From contig DATGIF010000033.1 of the NCBI GenBank assembly GCA_035295845.1, positions 34,214 through 98,213 of the forward strand: a DNA stretch of 64,000 nucleotides, given 5' to 3'. Each line of letters starts with the position of its first letter. The first letter of the stretch is position 1. Shown here piece by piece: positions 49,451-57,385 of this stretch. The notes under the pieces are model-generated. The model saw only the letters and a list, made by a program, of their open reading frames with translations. It did not search any database and was not told where the DNA came from. Origin of the DNA: Palsa-892 sp035295845. Its GTDB lineage: Bacteria; Pseudomonadota; Alphaproteobacteria; Rhizobiales; Xanthobacteraceae. Made by a program: the position numbers and the translations under genes.

Positions 49451-49753
49451 ATGAAGCCCGGCATTCACCCCGATTACCATCCCATCAAGGTGACGATGAC
49501 GGACGGTAGCGAATACACGACGCGCTCGACATGGGGCAAGGCGGGCGACAATTTGCAGCTCGACATCGACCCGAAGACGCATCCGGCCTGGACCGGCGGC
49601 CAGCAGCAACTGCTCGATCGCGGCGGCCGTCTGTCGCGCTTCCAGAAGAAGTTCGCGGGCTTCATCAAGACCGGCAACGAGCCGGTTGCAGCACCCGCGA
49701 AAAAGGAAGAGAAAGCCGCGCCGAAGGGCGAGAAGGCCGCGAAGAAGAAGTAA
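49451..49753 (+). CDS. rpmE: 50S ribosomal protein L31
   Basis: The 100-residue protein begins MKPGIHPDYHPIKVTMTDGSEYTTRSTWG and has HPAWTGGQQQLLDRGGRLSRFQKKF, the L31 core. No CxxC zinc knuckle is present, so it is the zinc-independent form. About 25 extra C-terminal residues are Ala/Lys/Glu-rich (APAKKEEKAAPKGEKAAKKK), longer than the usual L31 of about 75 residues. It is monocistronic, with an intrinsic terminator 21 bp after the stop. Confidence 0.95.
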   Translation: MKPGIHPDYHPIKVTMTDGSEYTTRSTWGKAGDNLQLDIDPKTHPAWTGGQQQLLDRGGRLSRFQKKFAGFIKTGNEPVAAPAKKEEKAAPKGEKAAKKK

Positions 49754-49774
49754 TCATTCTTGCTTTTGCGAGGA

Positions 49775-49800
49775 CCCCGCGCGCCCGCGCGGGGTTTTGT
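49775..49800 (+). terminator. Intrinsic terminator after rpmE
   Basis: CCCCGCGC (49775-49782) and GCGCGGGG (49787-49794) pair perfectly over 8 bp around GCCC, followed by TTTTGTTTT. Confidence 0.9.
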
Positions 49801-49863
49801 TTTCGGATTGCGGCTTTTTTTCCGGATCGCGCCGCCCTATAAGCCTCGCCGCACGGAGGACCC

Positions 49864-50610
49864 ATGGCCGGGCATTCGCAATTCAAGAACATCATGCACA
49901 AGAAGGGCCGCGCCGACGCGGCCAAGGCGAAGCTCTTCGGCAAGCTCGCGCGCGAAATCACCGTCGCCGCCAAGATGGGCCTGCCGGACCCGGCGATGAA
50001 CCCGCGGCTGCGCGCGGCGGTCATCGCGGCGCGCGCCGAGAACATGCCGAAGGACAATATCGAGCGCGCGATCAAGAAATCGCAGGGCGGCGAAGGCGAG
50101 AATTACGAGGAAATCCGCTACGAGGGCTACGCGCCGGGCGGCGTCGCGGTGATCGTGGAAGCGCTCACCGACAACCGCAACCGCACCGCCTCCGAGGTGC
50201 GCTCGTATTTCACCCGCTACGGCGGCAGCCTCGCGGAAACGGGCGCGGTTTCCTTCATGTTCAGCCGCGTCGGGCTCGTGCAGTACGATGCGGGCAAGGC
50301 GACGCCGGACGCGATGCTGGAAGCGGCGATCGACGCGGGCGCCGACGACGTTTCCTCTTCCCCCGCCGGCCACGAGGTGATCACCTCCGCCGAAAGCTTG
50401 CATGAGGTCTCGCGCGCGCTGGAAGCGAAATTCGGCGAGCCGACAAAAGCGAGGCTCGTCTGGCGGCCGCAGAATTCGATCGCCGTCAACGACGAGGCGG
50501 GCGAGAAAATCCTGAAGCTGATCGAATCGCTCGAGGAAAACGACGACGTGCAGAACGTCTACGCCAATTTCGAGATTTCCGACGCGCTGATGCAAAAAAT
50601 GAGTGCCTGA
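49864..50610 (+). CDS. yebC: YebC/PmpR family transcription or translation factor
   Basis: The 248-residue protein begins MAGHSQFKNIMHKKGRADAAKAKLFGKLAREI, the YebC/TACO1 signature, and has NMPKDNIERAIKK, YEGYAPGGVAVIVEALTDNRNRT and the C-terminal LIESLEENDDVQNVYANF. Members bind DNA or ribosomes, with translational activation at proline stretches proposed for some. The start has GGAGGACCC upstream. In many Alphaproteobacteria yebC lies before ruvC, as here, with two other genes in between. Confidence 0.95.
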   Translation: MAGHSQFKNIMHKKGRADAAKAKLFGKLAREITVAAKMGLPDPAMNPRLRAAVIAARAENMPKDNIERAIKKSQGGEGENYEEIRYEGYAPGGVAVIVEALTDNRNRTASEVRSYFTRYGGSLAETGAVSFMFSRVGLVQYDAGKATPDAMLEAAIDAGADDVSSSPAGHEVITSAESLHEVSRALEAKFGEPTKARLVWRPQNSIAVNDEAGEKILKLIESLEENDDVQNVYANFEISDALMQKMSA

Positions 50611-50671
50611 TCTGCGCGGAAGCGGCGCGGAATCGGGTGGGCCGGCCGACGGCATCCTCTACATTGCCACG

Positions 50672-51589
50672 ATGACCGATTCCGCCCGTAGCGCCCGCCT
50701 CGTCGGCTTCGCGGCACTTCTCACGACCGTTGCGATCTGGGGCGCGTGGATCGTGCTCACGCGCCGGGCCGTGACGCATTCGCTGCCGCCCTCGGCGATC
50801 GCGCTATTGCGCATGATCGCACCCACGATTCTGCTCGCGCCCGCGATCTGGCGCGCGGGCATATTCGCCCGCGGCAAGATCATTCCGTTGATTTTCTGCA
50901 TCATCGGCGCGGGAACGCCGTTTGTGCTGTTGACCGCGACCGGCATGCAGCACGCGACCTCGGCGGATTTCGCGGCGCTGGTGCCGGGTACGATGCCGCT
51001 TTTCGTGGCGCTGATCTCGGCATTGTTCTTCAAGGAGCGGCTGGGCTGGCTGCGCACGCTTGGCTTTGCCTGTTGCTCGGCCGGCGTGTTCGCGATCGCC
51101 GGCCGCAGCCTCGCCGCCGCCGACGCCAGCACCTCCTTCGGCCATCTCTTGTTGCTGCTGGCGTCGCTGAATTACGCCGGCTACGCCCTCGGCTTTCGCG
51201 CGAGCGGCCTCACGCCGATCGAAGCGACCGGCATCGTCGCCTTTTGGTCGCTGTTGATGATCCTGCCGTTCGGCACGATGCCGGTGATCGAAGCGTTGCA
51301 AGCCGGGCATGTGCACGAGATCGTTTTTCAGGCCGTGCTGCAGGGGGTGCTCTCCGGCATCATCGCACTCGTCGCCTTCAACACCGGCATCGAGCGGCTC
51401 GGGGCCTCGAAGGGCGCCGCCTTCGTGGCGCTGGTTCCGGTCGTCGCGACGTTGCTCGCGATCCCGATCCTCGGCGAGTGGCCGGATCTCGCGGCGATCG
51501 TCGGGGTGGCGACGACGAGCCTCGGGGTTTTGCTCGCGAGCGGAATTCTGACTACGGCCGAAACAGGCGGTCAAAAACCGGCAGGCTGA
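50672..51589 (+). CDS. DMT superfamily (EamA-type) transporter
   Basis: The 305-residue protein starts at the ATG at 50672; an in-frame extension to 50603 overlaps yebC and is not supported. Ten membrane helices in two EamA repeats are visible: LVGFAALLTTVAIWGAWIVLTRRA, FCIIGAGTPFVLLTATGM, GTMPLFVALISALFFKERL at the end of repeat 1, and VALVPVVATLLAIPILGEW at the end of repeat 2. It probably exports a small metabolite; the substrate is unknown. Its 3' end overlaps by about 38 bp the convergent TauE/SafE pseudogene. Confidence 0.9.
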   Translation: MTDSARSARLVGFAALLTTVAIWGAWIVLTRRAVTHSLPPSAIALLRMIAPTILLAPAIWRAGIFARGKIIPLIFCIIGAGTPFVLLTATGMQHATSADFAALVPGTMPLFVALISALFFKERLGWLRTLGFACCSAGVFAIAGRSLAAADASTSFGHLLLLLASLNYAGYALGFRASGLTPIEATGIVAFWSLLMILPFGTMPVIEALQAGHVHEIVFQAVLQGVLSGIIALVAFNTGIERLGASKGAAFVALVPVVATLLAIPILGEWPDLAAIVGVATTSLGVLLASGILTTAETGGQKPAG

Positions 51590-52333
51590 CAAGACCCGCA
51601 AGGCCAATCATCGCGTAGGCAATCCAGCGGTAAATTTTTTCCGGCGCGCGGTGAAAGGAAATCGCGCCCAAGAGAAACAAGAACGTGTAAGGAATGCCGA
51701 GCAGGATGGCGAGTGCGACCGCCTCCCTGCTGAACAATCCTTCGATGAAATAATTGACGCAGCCGGCGACATCGAGCGCGCCGAAGAACACGAACATGTT
51801 GGCGCGCACGACCGAAGCCTTCAGCGCGCCGCCGAGCCAATAGAGAATGACCGGCGGTCCGCCGATCTGCACGGCGCCGCTCGTCAGCCCGCGATGCCGC
51901 CGACGGCGAGCGTGATCGGCAGTTTCGGCTTGCCGTGATAGCGCCAGCCGCCCGCCAAGAGCGGCAGCACGCACAGCACGAAGAGGCCGATGAACCACCG
52001 CATCAGGACTGGATCGAGGACGAGCAGGAGAAAAGTTCCAAGCGGCAGGAGGACGAGGGCCGCGGCCACGGTCGGGCCGACATCGCGCCAATCGCATTGC
52101 GGAAAAGCCCGCAGGGCGTAAGGCACGCCGGTGGCGCTGTCGATCAGGAGCAGGCTTACGGCGGCGATTTTCGGCTCATAAATGGCGCTGATCAGCGGGA
52201 CGTAAATCAGCGCCGAGCCGAAGCCCGCAAAGCCGCGGGCGGCGCCAGCAATGGCGACGACGGCAATCGCGAGCAGGAAACGCCGCTCCGAAAGCACGGT
52301 CGTGAAGGTGGAAACGTCAGGAAGGTCTATCAT
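51552..52333 (-). pseudogene. Frameshifted sulfite exporter TauE/SafE (TSUP) family permease
   Basis: From an ATG at 52333 the minus strand reads a TSUP N-terminal half (GAARGFAGFGSALIYVPLISA ... ITLAVGGIAG) and stops at a TGA at 51884-51886. In the next frame the second half continues at once with LTSGAVQIGGPPVILYWLGG through IPYTFLFLLGAISFHRAPEKIYRWIAY to RLFRP. One missing base in a G/C run at about 51886-51890 explains it. The total of 782 nt is 261 codons minus one base. All expected membrane segments are otherwise intact, so decay is recent or this is a one-base sequencing error. It is divergent from ruvC (45-bp gap). Confidence 0.82.
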
Positions 52334-52378
52334 GCGGAGCGATTCGGGGTCCCCATCCAGTCCGAGAGCCGCCATAGC

Positions 52379-52891
52379 ATGAACCCGTCCATTCGCATTC
52401 TCGGCCTCGATCCCGGCCTCCGCCGCACCGGCTGGGGGGTCGTCGAATGCGCCGGCAATCATCTCTCCTACGTCGCTTGCGGCTCGGTCGAGACGAGCGA
52501 CCGGGACGCGCTCGCGATGCGGCTCGCGGCGCTGCACGAGGGGCTTGCCGCCATCATCGCGCTGCACGCGCCGCATGAGGCGGCGGTGGAGGAGACCTTC
52601 GTCAACGCCGATCCGCGCGCGGCGCTGAAGCTCGGCCAGGCACGCGGGATTGTGCTGCTCGTCCCGGCAAAAGCAGGCTTGCCCGTCGCCGAATACGCGC
52701 CGAACCTCGTGAAGAAATCGATCGTCGGCGCTGGGCGCGCGGAGAAGGTGCAAATTCGCAAGATGATCGCGGTGTTGTTGCCCAAGGCTGCGCCCGAGAG
52801 CGACGACGCCGCTGACGCGCTGGCGGTGGCGATCACGCACGCCCACCATCGCTCGGCGCCCGCGCTCAAGCTCGCGGCGGGAGGCGCGTGA
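52379..52891 (+). CDS. ruvC: Holliday junction endonuclease RuvC
   Basis: The 170-residue resolvase starts at the ATG at 52379. The four acidic residues are in ILGLDPGLRRTGWGVV (first Asp), VEETFVNADPRAALKLGQARG (Glu) and ESDDAADALAVAITHAHH (Asp pair). KKSIVGAGRAEKVQIRKMI is the DNA-binding segment. It nicks Holliday junctions symmetrically. The stop overlaps the ruvA ATG in a TGATG arrangement, beginning the ruvCAB operon. Confidence 0.97.
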   Translation: MNPSIRILGLDPGLRRTGWGVVECAGNHLSYVACGSVETSDRDALAMRLAALHEGLAAIIALHAPHEAAVEETFVNADPRAALKLGQARGIVLLVPAKAGLPVAEYAPNLVKKSIVGAGRAEKVQIRKMIAVLLPKAAPESDDAADALAVAITHAHHRSAPALKLAAGGA

Positions 52892-53508
52892 TGATCGGCA
52901 AGCTCCGCGGCGTCATCGACAGCTACGGCGAGGACTCGGTCGTCCTCGATGTGCACGGTGTCGGCTATCTCGTGCATTGCTCGGCGCGTACGCTGCAATC
53001 GCTGCCCGCGCCCGGCGAGGCGGCGACGATCTCGATCGAGACCTGGGTGCGCGAGGATCAGATTCGACTCTACGGTTTTGCCTCCGATCTTGAGCGCGAG
53101 TGGTTCCGCATTCTCATCGGCGTGCAGGGCGTCGGCGCCAAGGTCGCGCTCGCCGTCCTCGGCACGCTGAAGGTCGCCGATCTCGCCAATGCCATTGCGC
53201 TCGGCGACAAGGCGGCGATTGCGCGCGCGCCGGGCGTGGGGCCGAAGCTCGCGCAGCGGCTCGTCACCGAGTTGAAGGACAAGGCGCCGCCCTTCGCCAA
53301 TATTGATCCCGCGATCGTGCGGCTTTCGGGCGAGGTCGCCGAGCGGCGCGCGCCGCAGCCGGTGAGCGAGGCGGTCTCGGCGCTCGTCAATCTCGGCTAT
53401 GGCGAGATCCAGGCGAGCGCCGCGGTCGCCGCCGCCGTGCGCTCGGCGGGCGATCAGGCGACGACTGAATCGCTCATTCGGCTCGGCTTGAAGGAGTTGG
53501 CGCGATGA
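52891..53508 (+). CDS. ruvA: Holliday junction branch migration protein RuvA
   Basis: The 205-residue protein begins MIGKLRGVIDSYGEDSVVLDVHGVGYLVHCS (domain I OB fold). The helix-hairpin-helix pair is visible in FRILIGVQGVGAKVALAVLGTL and ARAPGVGPKLAQRLVTELKDK. The C-terminal domain III (ALVNLGYGEIQASAAVAAAV) contacts RuvB. It binds four-way junctions as a tetramer. The ATG at 52891 is preferred over a GTG at 52888 because it overlaps the ruvC stop. Its own stop overlaps ruvB by 4 bp. Confidence 0.97.
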   Translation: MIGKLRGVIDSYGEDSVVLDVHGVGYLVHCSARTLQSLPAPGEAATISIETWVREDQIRLYGFASDLEREWFRILIGVQGVGAKVALAVLGTLKVADLANAIALGDKAAIARAPGVGPKLAQRLVTELKDKAPPFANIDPAIVRLSGEVAERRAPQPVSEAVSALVNLGYGEIQASAAVAAAVRSAGDQATTESLIRLGLKELAR

Positions 53509-54545
53509 GCCGCGCCCTCGTCTCCCCCGAACGCCGTGACGAAGACCAGGCGGAAGCTTCGCTGCGGCCGCAGCGCCTTTCCGAGTTCATCGGCCAGGAA
53601 AAAGCCTGCTCCAATCTCAAGGTGTTCATCGAGGCGGCGCGCGCGCGCAAAGAAGCGCTCGACCACGTGCTCCTCGTTGGACCGCCGGGGCTTGGCAAGA
53701 CTACGCTTGCGCAAATCGTCGCGCGCGAACTCGGCGTCAATTTCCGCGCGACGTCCGGCCCGGTGATCGCCAAGGCCGGCGATCTCGCGGCGCTCCTCAC
53801 CAATCTCGAAGACCGCGACGTTCTGTTTATCGACGAAATCCACCGGCTCAATCCCGCGATCGAGGAAATTCTCTATCCCGCCATGGAGGATTATCAACTC
53901 GACCTCATCATCGGCGAAGGGCCGGCGGCGCGCTCGGTGAAGATCGATCTATCGCGTTTCACGCTCGTCGGCGCCACCACCCGTTCGGGCCTGCTCACGA
54001 CGCCCTTGCGCGACCGGTTCGGCATTCCGATCCGGCTCGGCTTCTACGAGGTCGCTGAACTTGAGATCATCGTGAAGCGCGGCGCACGCGTGCTCGGCCT
54101 TTCGATAGTGGCCGACGGCGCCCACGAGATCGCCCGGCGCGCGCGCGGCACGCCGCGCATCGCCGGACGGCTGTTGAAACGCGTGCGCGACTTCGCGCTT
54201 GTCGGCAATGACGAGGAAATCGACCGCGCGGTCGCCGACCGGGCGCTCGGCCACCTCGAAGTCGATACCGCCGGCCTCGATGCGATGGACCGCCGTTATC
54301 TCTCGATGATCGCCAGTCACTACGGCGGCGGCCCCGTGGGAATCGAAACGCTTTCCGCGGCACTTTCCGAGCCGCGCGACGCCATCGAAGACATCATCGA
54401 GCCGTTCCTGATCCAACGCGGGTTCGTGCAGCGGACGCCGCGCGGCCGCGTGCTCACGTCGCATGCCTTCCAACATCTCGGCCTTGCCGAACCCGCCCGC
54501 GATGCGGCACAGATGCCGCTCTTCGATCAGGGCGAGGACGAGTGA
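53505..54545 (+). CDS. ruvB: Holliday junction branch migration ATPase RuvB
   Basis: The 346-residue AAA+ motor begins with RPQRLSEFIGQEKACSNLKVFIEAA. Walker A is GPPGLGKTTLAQI, Walker B is VLFIDEIHRLNP, sensor 1 is LVGATTRSGLLTTPLRDRFG and the winged-helix C terminus has IEPFLIQRGFVQRTPRGR. It drives branch migration with RuvA. It overlaps ruvA by 4 bp and its stop overlaps the ybgC start, linking the recombination and Tol-Pal genes in one direction. Confidence 0.98.
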   Translation: MSRALVSPERRDEDQAEASLRPQRLSEFIGQEKACSNLKVFIEAARARKEALDHVLLVGPPGLGKTTLAQIVARELGVNFRATSGPVIAKAGDLAALLTNLEDRDVLFIDEIHRLNPAIEEILYPAMEDYQLDLIIGEGPAARSVKIDLSRFTLVGATTRSGLLTTPLRDRFGIPIRLGFYEVAELEIIVKRGARVLGLSIVADGAHEIARRARGTPRIAGRLLKRVRDFALVGNDEEIDRAVADRALGHLEVDTAGLDAMDRRYLSMIASHYGGGPVGIETLSAALSEPRDAIEDIIEPFLIQRGFVQRTPRGRVLTSHAFQHLGLAEPARDAAQMPLFDQGEDE

Positions 54546-55033
54546 AAAAACCCGGCCAGGATACTTCGACAGAGCTCGCCGGCCGCCTCATCGCAGGCGG
54601 CCATACGATGCCGGTGCGCGTCTATTACGAGGACACCGATTTCACCGGCATCGTCTATCACGCCAATTACCTCCGCTTCATGGAGCGCGGCCGCACCAAC
54701 TATCTGCGGCTGGTCGGCGCCGATCACCGGGCGCTGTTCGAGCAGACCGAGAAAGAAGCGCCGAGCTTCGCCTTCGTGGTGCGCTCGATGAAGATCGATT
54801 TTCTGAAGCCCGCTTTCATGGACGACCTGCTGGAGGTGCGTACCTTGTCGCGCGAGGTCTCGGGCGCCTCGATCTCGCTCGTGCAGCGGATCATGCGCGG
54901 CGCCGACGTGCTGATCGAAGCCGAAGTGCGCGTTGCCTTCGTCTCCGAGGGGCGACCGAGGCGCATTCCGGAACCGTTGCGCAAGGCCATGGGGGCGGAT
55001 GCCGAGCAGAATCCTGAAAACCGGAAGCGATAA
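54542..55033 (+). CDS. ybgC: Tol-Pal system-associated acyl-CoA thioesterase
   Basis: The 163-residue hotdog-fold enzyme starts with GTG at 54542, overlapping the ruvB stop. The catalytic motif is VYYEDTDFTGIVYHANYLRFMERGRT (Asp, Tyr, His), followed by VVRSMKIDFLKPAFMDDLLEVRT. It hydrolyses acyl-CoA thioesters in the cytoplasm and is regularly first in tol-pal clusters. The 231-bp gap to tolQ contains no gene or strong terminator that I can see; a weak ATAA-N7-TTAA lies at 55030-55044. Confidence 0.93.
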   Translation: MKKPGQDTSTELAGRLIAGGHTMPVRVYYEDTDFTGIVYHANYLRFMERGRTNYLRLVGADHRALFEQTEKEAPSFAFVVRSMKIDFLKPAFMDDLLEVRTLSREVSGASISLVQRIMRGADVLIEAEVRVAFVSEGRPRRIPEPLRKAMGADAEQNPENRKR

Positions 55034-55264
55034 CTTTACATTAAGTAGAAGAAGGGCTCTTTAAGCGCCGGGACGGGCGCGCATTGCCCAAGTTTGGACA
55101 GATTTCGTGCGAATTGAACCGGTGGGAGAGGGTGGCGACATCGGACCCAGCGCAATTGCCAGGCCGTTGCCTCATACGGGCAAGACACTCCATCCAACCA
55201 ATTCATTTTCTGACGCGGCGTTGCGGCCTCCGGCCCGAAGCCGAGGAGCCGGGGAAATTATTCG

Positions 55265-55981
55265 ATGAATCCTGCTGATGTCGTCACCCAAGCGCCGGTC
55301 GCGTTGCCGGCCGCCGACGTGTCGCTGTGGGCGCTGTTCATCCATGCGCATTGGGTCGTCAAACTTGTGATGGTCGGCCTGATGGTCGCCTCGGTGTGGG
55401 TATGGGCGATCGTCGTCGACAAGACAATCCTCTACGCGCGCACGCGCCGCGAGATCGACCGCTTCGAGCAGGTGTTCTGGTCGGGACAGAATCTCGAGGA
55501 GCTTTACCAATCGCTCTCCTCGCGCACCACCCATTCGATCGCGGCGCTGTTCGTCGCGGCGATGCGCGAATGGAAGCGCACCTATGAGGGCGGGGCGCGC
55601 ACGCTTGCGGGTCTCACCGAACGGGTGGAAAAGGTGATGGATGTTACCATCGCCCGCGAGGTGGAACGGCTGGAGCGCCGCCTGCTGGTATTGGCCACGG
55701 TCGGTTCGGCCGGCCCGTTCGTGGGGCTGTTCGGCACCGTTTGGGGCATTATGACGAGCTTCGTGTCGATCGCGGCCTCGAAGAATACGAGCCTTGCGGT
55801 GGTGGCGCCGGGTATTGCGGAAGCGCTGTTTGCCACGGCTTTGGGGCTGGTTGCCGCCATACCGGCGACGATTTTCTATAACAAGTTCTCGAGCGAGGTG
55901 AGCCGGCTCGCGCAGCGGCTTGAGGGCTTCGCCGACGAGTTCTCGGCGATCCTGTCACGACAGGTCGACGAGCGAGCCTAA
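55265..55981 (+). CDS. tolQ: TolQ proton channel subunit
   Basis: The 238-residue inner-membrane protein has helices at about 28-50 (HWVVKLVMVGLMVASVWVWAIVV), 140-162 (LATVGSAGPFVGLFGTVWGIM) and 175-200 (VAPGIAEALFATALGLVAAIPA). The last two are the conserved MotA/TolQ/ExbB channel domain. It uses the proton gradient with TolR to energise TolA for outer-membrane constriction during division. The ATG at 55265 is preceded by a weak GGGGAAATT site. tolR starts 11 bp after the stop. Confidence 0.96.
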   Translation: MNPADVVTQAPVALPAADVSLWALFIHAHWVVKLVMVGLMVASVWVWAIVVDKTILYARTRREIDRFEQVFWSGQNLEELYQSLSSRTTHSIAALFVAAMREWKRTYEGGARTLAGLTERVEKVMDVTIAREVERLERRLLVLATVGSAGPFVGLFGTVWGIMTSFVSIAASKNTSLAVVAPGIAEALFATALGLVAAIPATIFYNKFSSEVSRLAQRLEGFADEFSAILSRQVDERA

Positions 55982-55992
55982 GGGATCGGGAT

Positions 55993-56442
55993 ATGGCTGC
56001 CAACGCAGCAGGCCGTGGTCAGTGGCAAAGCCGCCGGAGCCGCCGGCGCACGAGCCACGTGATGAGCGAGATCAACGTCACGCCGATGGTCGACGTGATG
56101 CTCGTTCTTCTCATCATCTTCATGGTCTCGGCCCCGCTCCTCACCGTCGGCGTGCCGATTGATCTGCCGCAGACGCAGGCGAAGTCGCTCGACCAGGACC
56201 GCGAACCGCTCACGGTCACGGTCAACGACAAGGGCCAGGTCTATTTGCAGAATACCGACATCAATCTCGACGAACTCGTCCCCAAGCTGCAGGCGATCGC
56301 CAAGAACGGCGCCGAGGAGCGCATTTACGTGCGCGGGGATAAGAAGGTCGATTACGGCACCATCATGCGCGTCATGGGCCGGCTGTCGGCGGCCGGCTAC
56401 CGGCGCGTGGCGCTGATTACCGAGGTCGAGCAAGGGAACTGA
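55993..56442 (+). CDS. tolR: TolR
   Basis: The 149-residue ExbD/TolR protein has a basic N terminus, one membrane helix (MVDVMLVLLIIFMVSAPLL) with the ion-carrying Asp34 in INVTPMVDVM, and a periplasmic domain with IDLPQTQA and YGTIMRVMGRLSAAGYRRVALITE. It pairs with TolQ. The stop overlaps the tolA start by one base, so translation is coupled. Confidence 0.96.
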   Translation: MAANAAGRGQWQSRRSRRRTSHVMSEINVTPMVDVMLVLLIIFMVSAPLLTVGVPIDLPQTQAKSLDQDREPLTVTVNDKGQVYLQNTDINLDELVPKLQAIAKNGAEERIYVRGDKKVDYGTIMRVMGRLSAAGYRRVALITEVEQGN

Positions 56443-57341
56443 TGGAGAGCTTTCGCCCGAGCCTTGCCGTCTCCGCGGTCTTTCACGCGGTTGTTCTGTT
56501 GTGGGGGCTGCTCTGGTTCGCTCCGCAGCAGCTCGACGCGGCGCGGACCGAATCGATGACGGTCGACATCGTGCCGATCAGCGATTTCACCATGAACAAG
56601 GCCGGCTCGAAAAAGGGAGAGCAAAGCCCGGCCAAGCTCGCCGAGACCAAGGGTGACCCGAAGGAGCTCACCGATCTCGTGCAGAAGGTCACTGAGAAGC
56701 CGCCGATCAAGGCGGCGACCCCGCCGCCCCCGGCCGAGGAGCAAAAGCCGCAGGAAACAAAGGTCGAGGACAAGAAGCCCGAGGCAAAGCCGGATCCGAA
56801 GCCCGATCCGAAAGAGGCGCTGAAAAAACCCGAGCCGCCCAAGAAGCCGGAGCCGCCGAAAGAGCAGCCGAAGACGGCCGCGCAGCAGATGAAAGCGGCG
56901 CCGACCAAGCAGCGCGATTTCGATCCCAACAAGATCGCCGCGCTCCTCGACCGGACGGAGCCGCAACGCCAGAAAATGTCGAACGATGTGCCGCAAGTGA
57001 CCCCCTTGGGCGTCAATCGAGGTGCCGCCGAAACGCTTTCCATGAGCGAGATCGATGCGATCAAGCGCAAGCTGATAGCGCTGTGGAACCCGCCAGTGAA
57101 AGCCGACAATCCGCAAGAGCTCGTCGTGACCTTCCGCTTCAAGCTCAAGCGTGACGGCACGCTCGACGGTGGCCCGTTGGTCATGACCAGTGGGCGCAGT
57201 CAGAATTTCATGATTTCCCGCGAGCGGGCTTTCCAGGCCATCATTAGAGCGCAGCCGTTCGATAACCTGCCGCAGGACAAATATGATTTATGGCGCGAAT
57301 TGGAGATCACCTTCGATCCGCGCGACTTGGCGGGCGGCTGA
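56442..57341 (+). CDS. tolA: TolA, cell envelope integrity protein
   Basis: The 299-residue protein has an N-terminal membrane anchor (SLAVSAVFHAVVLLWGLLWF, about 6-27, with the SxxxH-type His that meets TolQR). A long charged Lys/Pro/Glu linker spans about 45-150 (PKKPEPPKEQ type). The C-terminal domain (about 195-299) contains SEIDAIKRKLIALWNPPV and LVVTFRFKLKRDGTL, the TonB/TolA C-domain fold. It spans the periplasm to bind Pal and TolB. The linker is shorter and more proline-rich than the helical E. coli version, as usual in Alphaproteobacteria. Confidence 0.94.
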   Translation: MESFRPSLAVSAVFHAVVLLWGLLWFAPQQLDAARTESMTVDIVPISDFTMNKAGSKKGEQSPAKLAETKGDPKELTDLVQKVTEKPPIKAATPPPPAEEQKPQETKVEDKKPEAKPDPKPDPKEALKKPEPPKKPEPPKEQPKTAAQQMKAAPTKQRDFDPNKIAALLDRTEPQRQKMSNDVPQVTPLGVNRGAAETLSMSEIDAIKRKLIALWNPPVKADNPQELVVTFRFKLKRDGTLDGGPLVMTSGRSQNFMISRERAFQAIIRAQPFDNLPQDKYDLWRELEITFDPRDLAGG

Positions 57342-57385
57342 GTCAGCCCCCGTATTGCACGCAACTAACGAGAATCGAATTCTTC

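Noticed and set aside
51552..52333. Programmed frameshift in the second TauE/SafE gene
   Set aside because: No slippery heptamer or downstream pseudoknot is evident at 51884-51890, and the family is not known to use frameshifting.
55030..55044. CtrA box upstream of tolQ
   Set aside because: The sequence is ATAA-N7-TTAA, with one mismatch in the first half, and lies about 220 bp from the start without a clear -10. It is not strong enough to report as a site.
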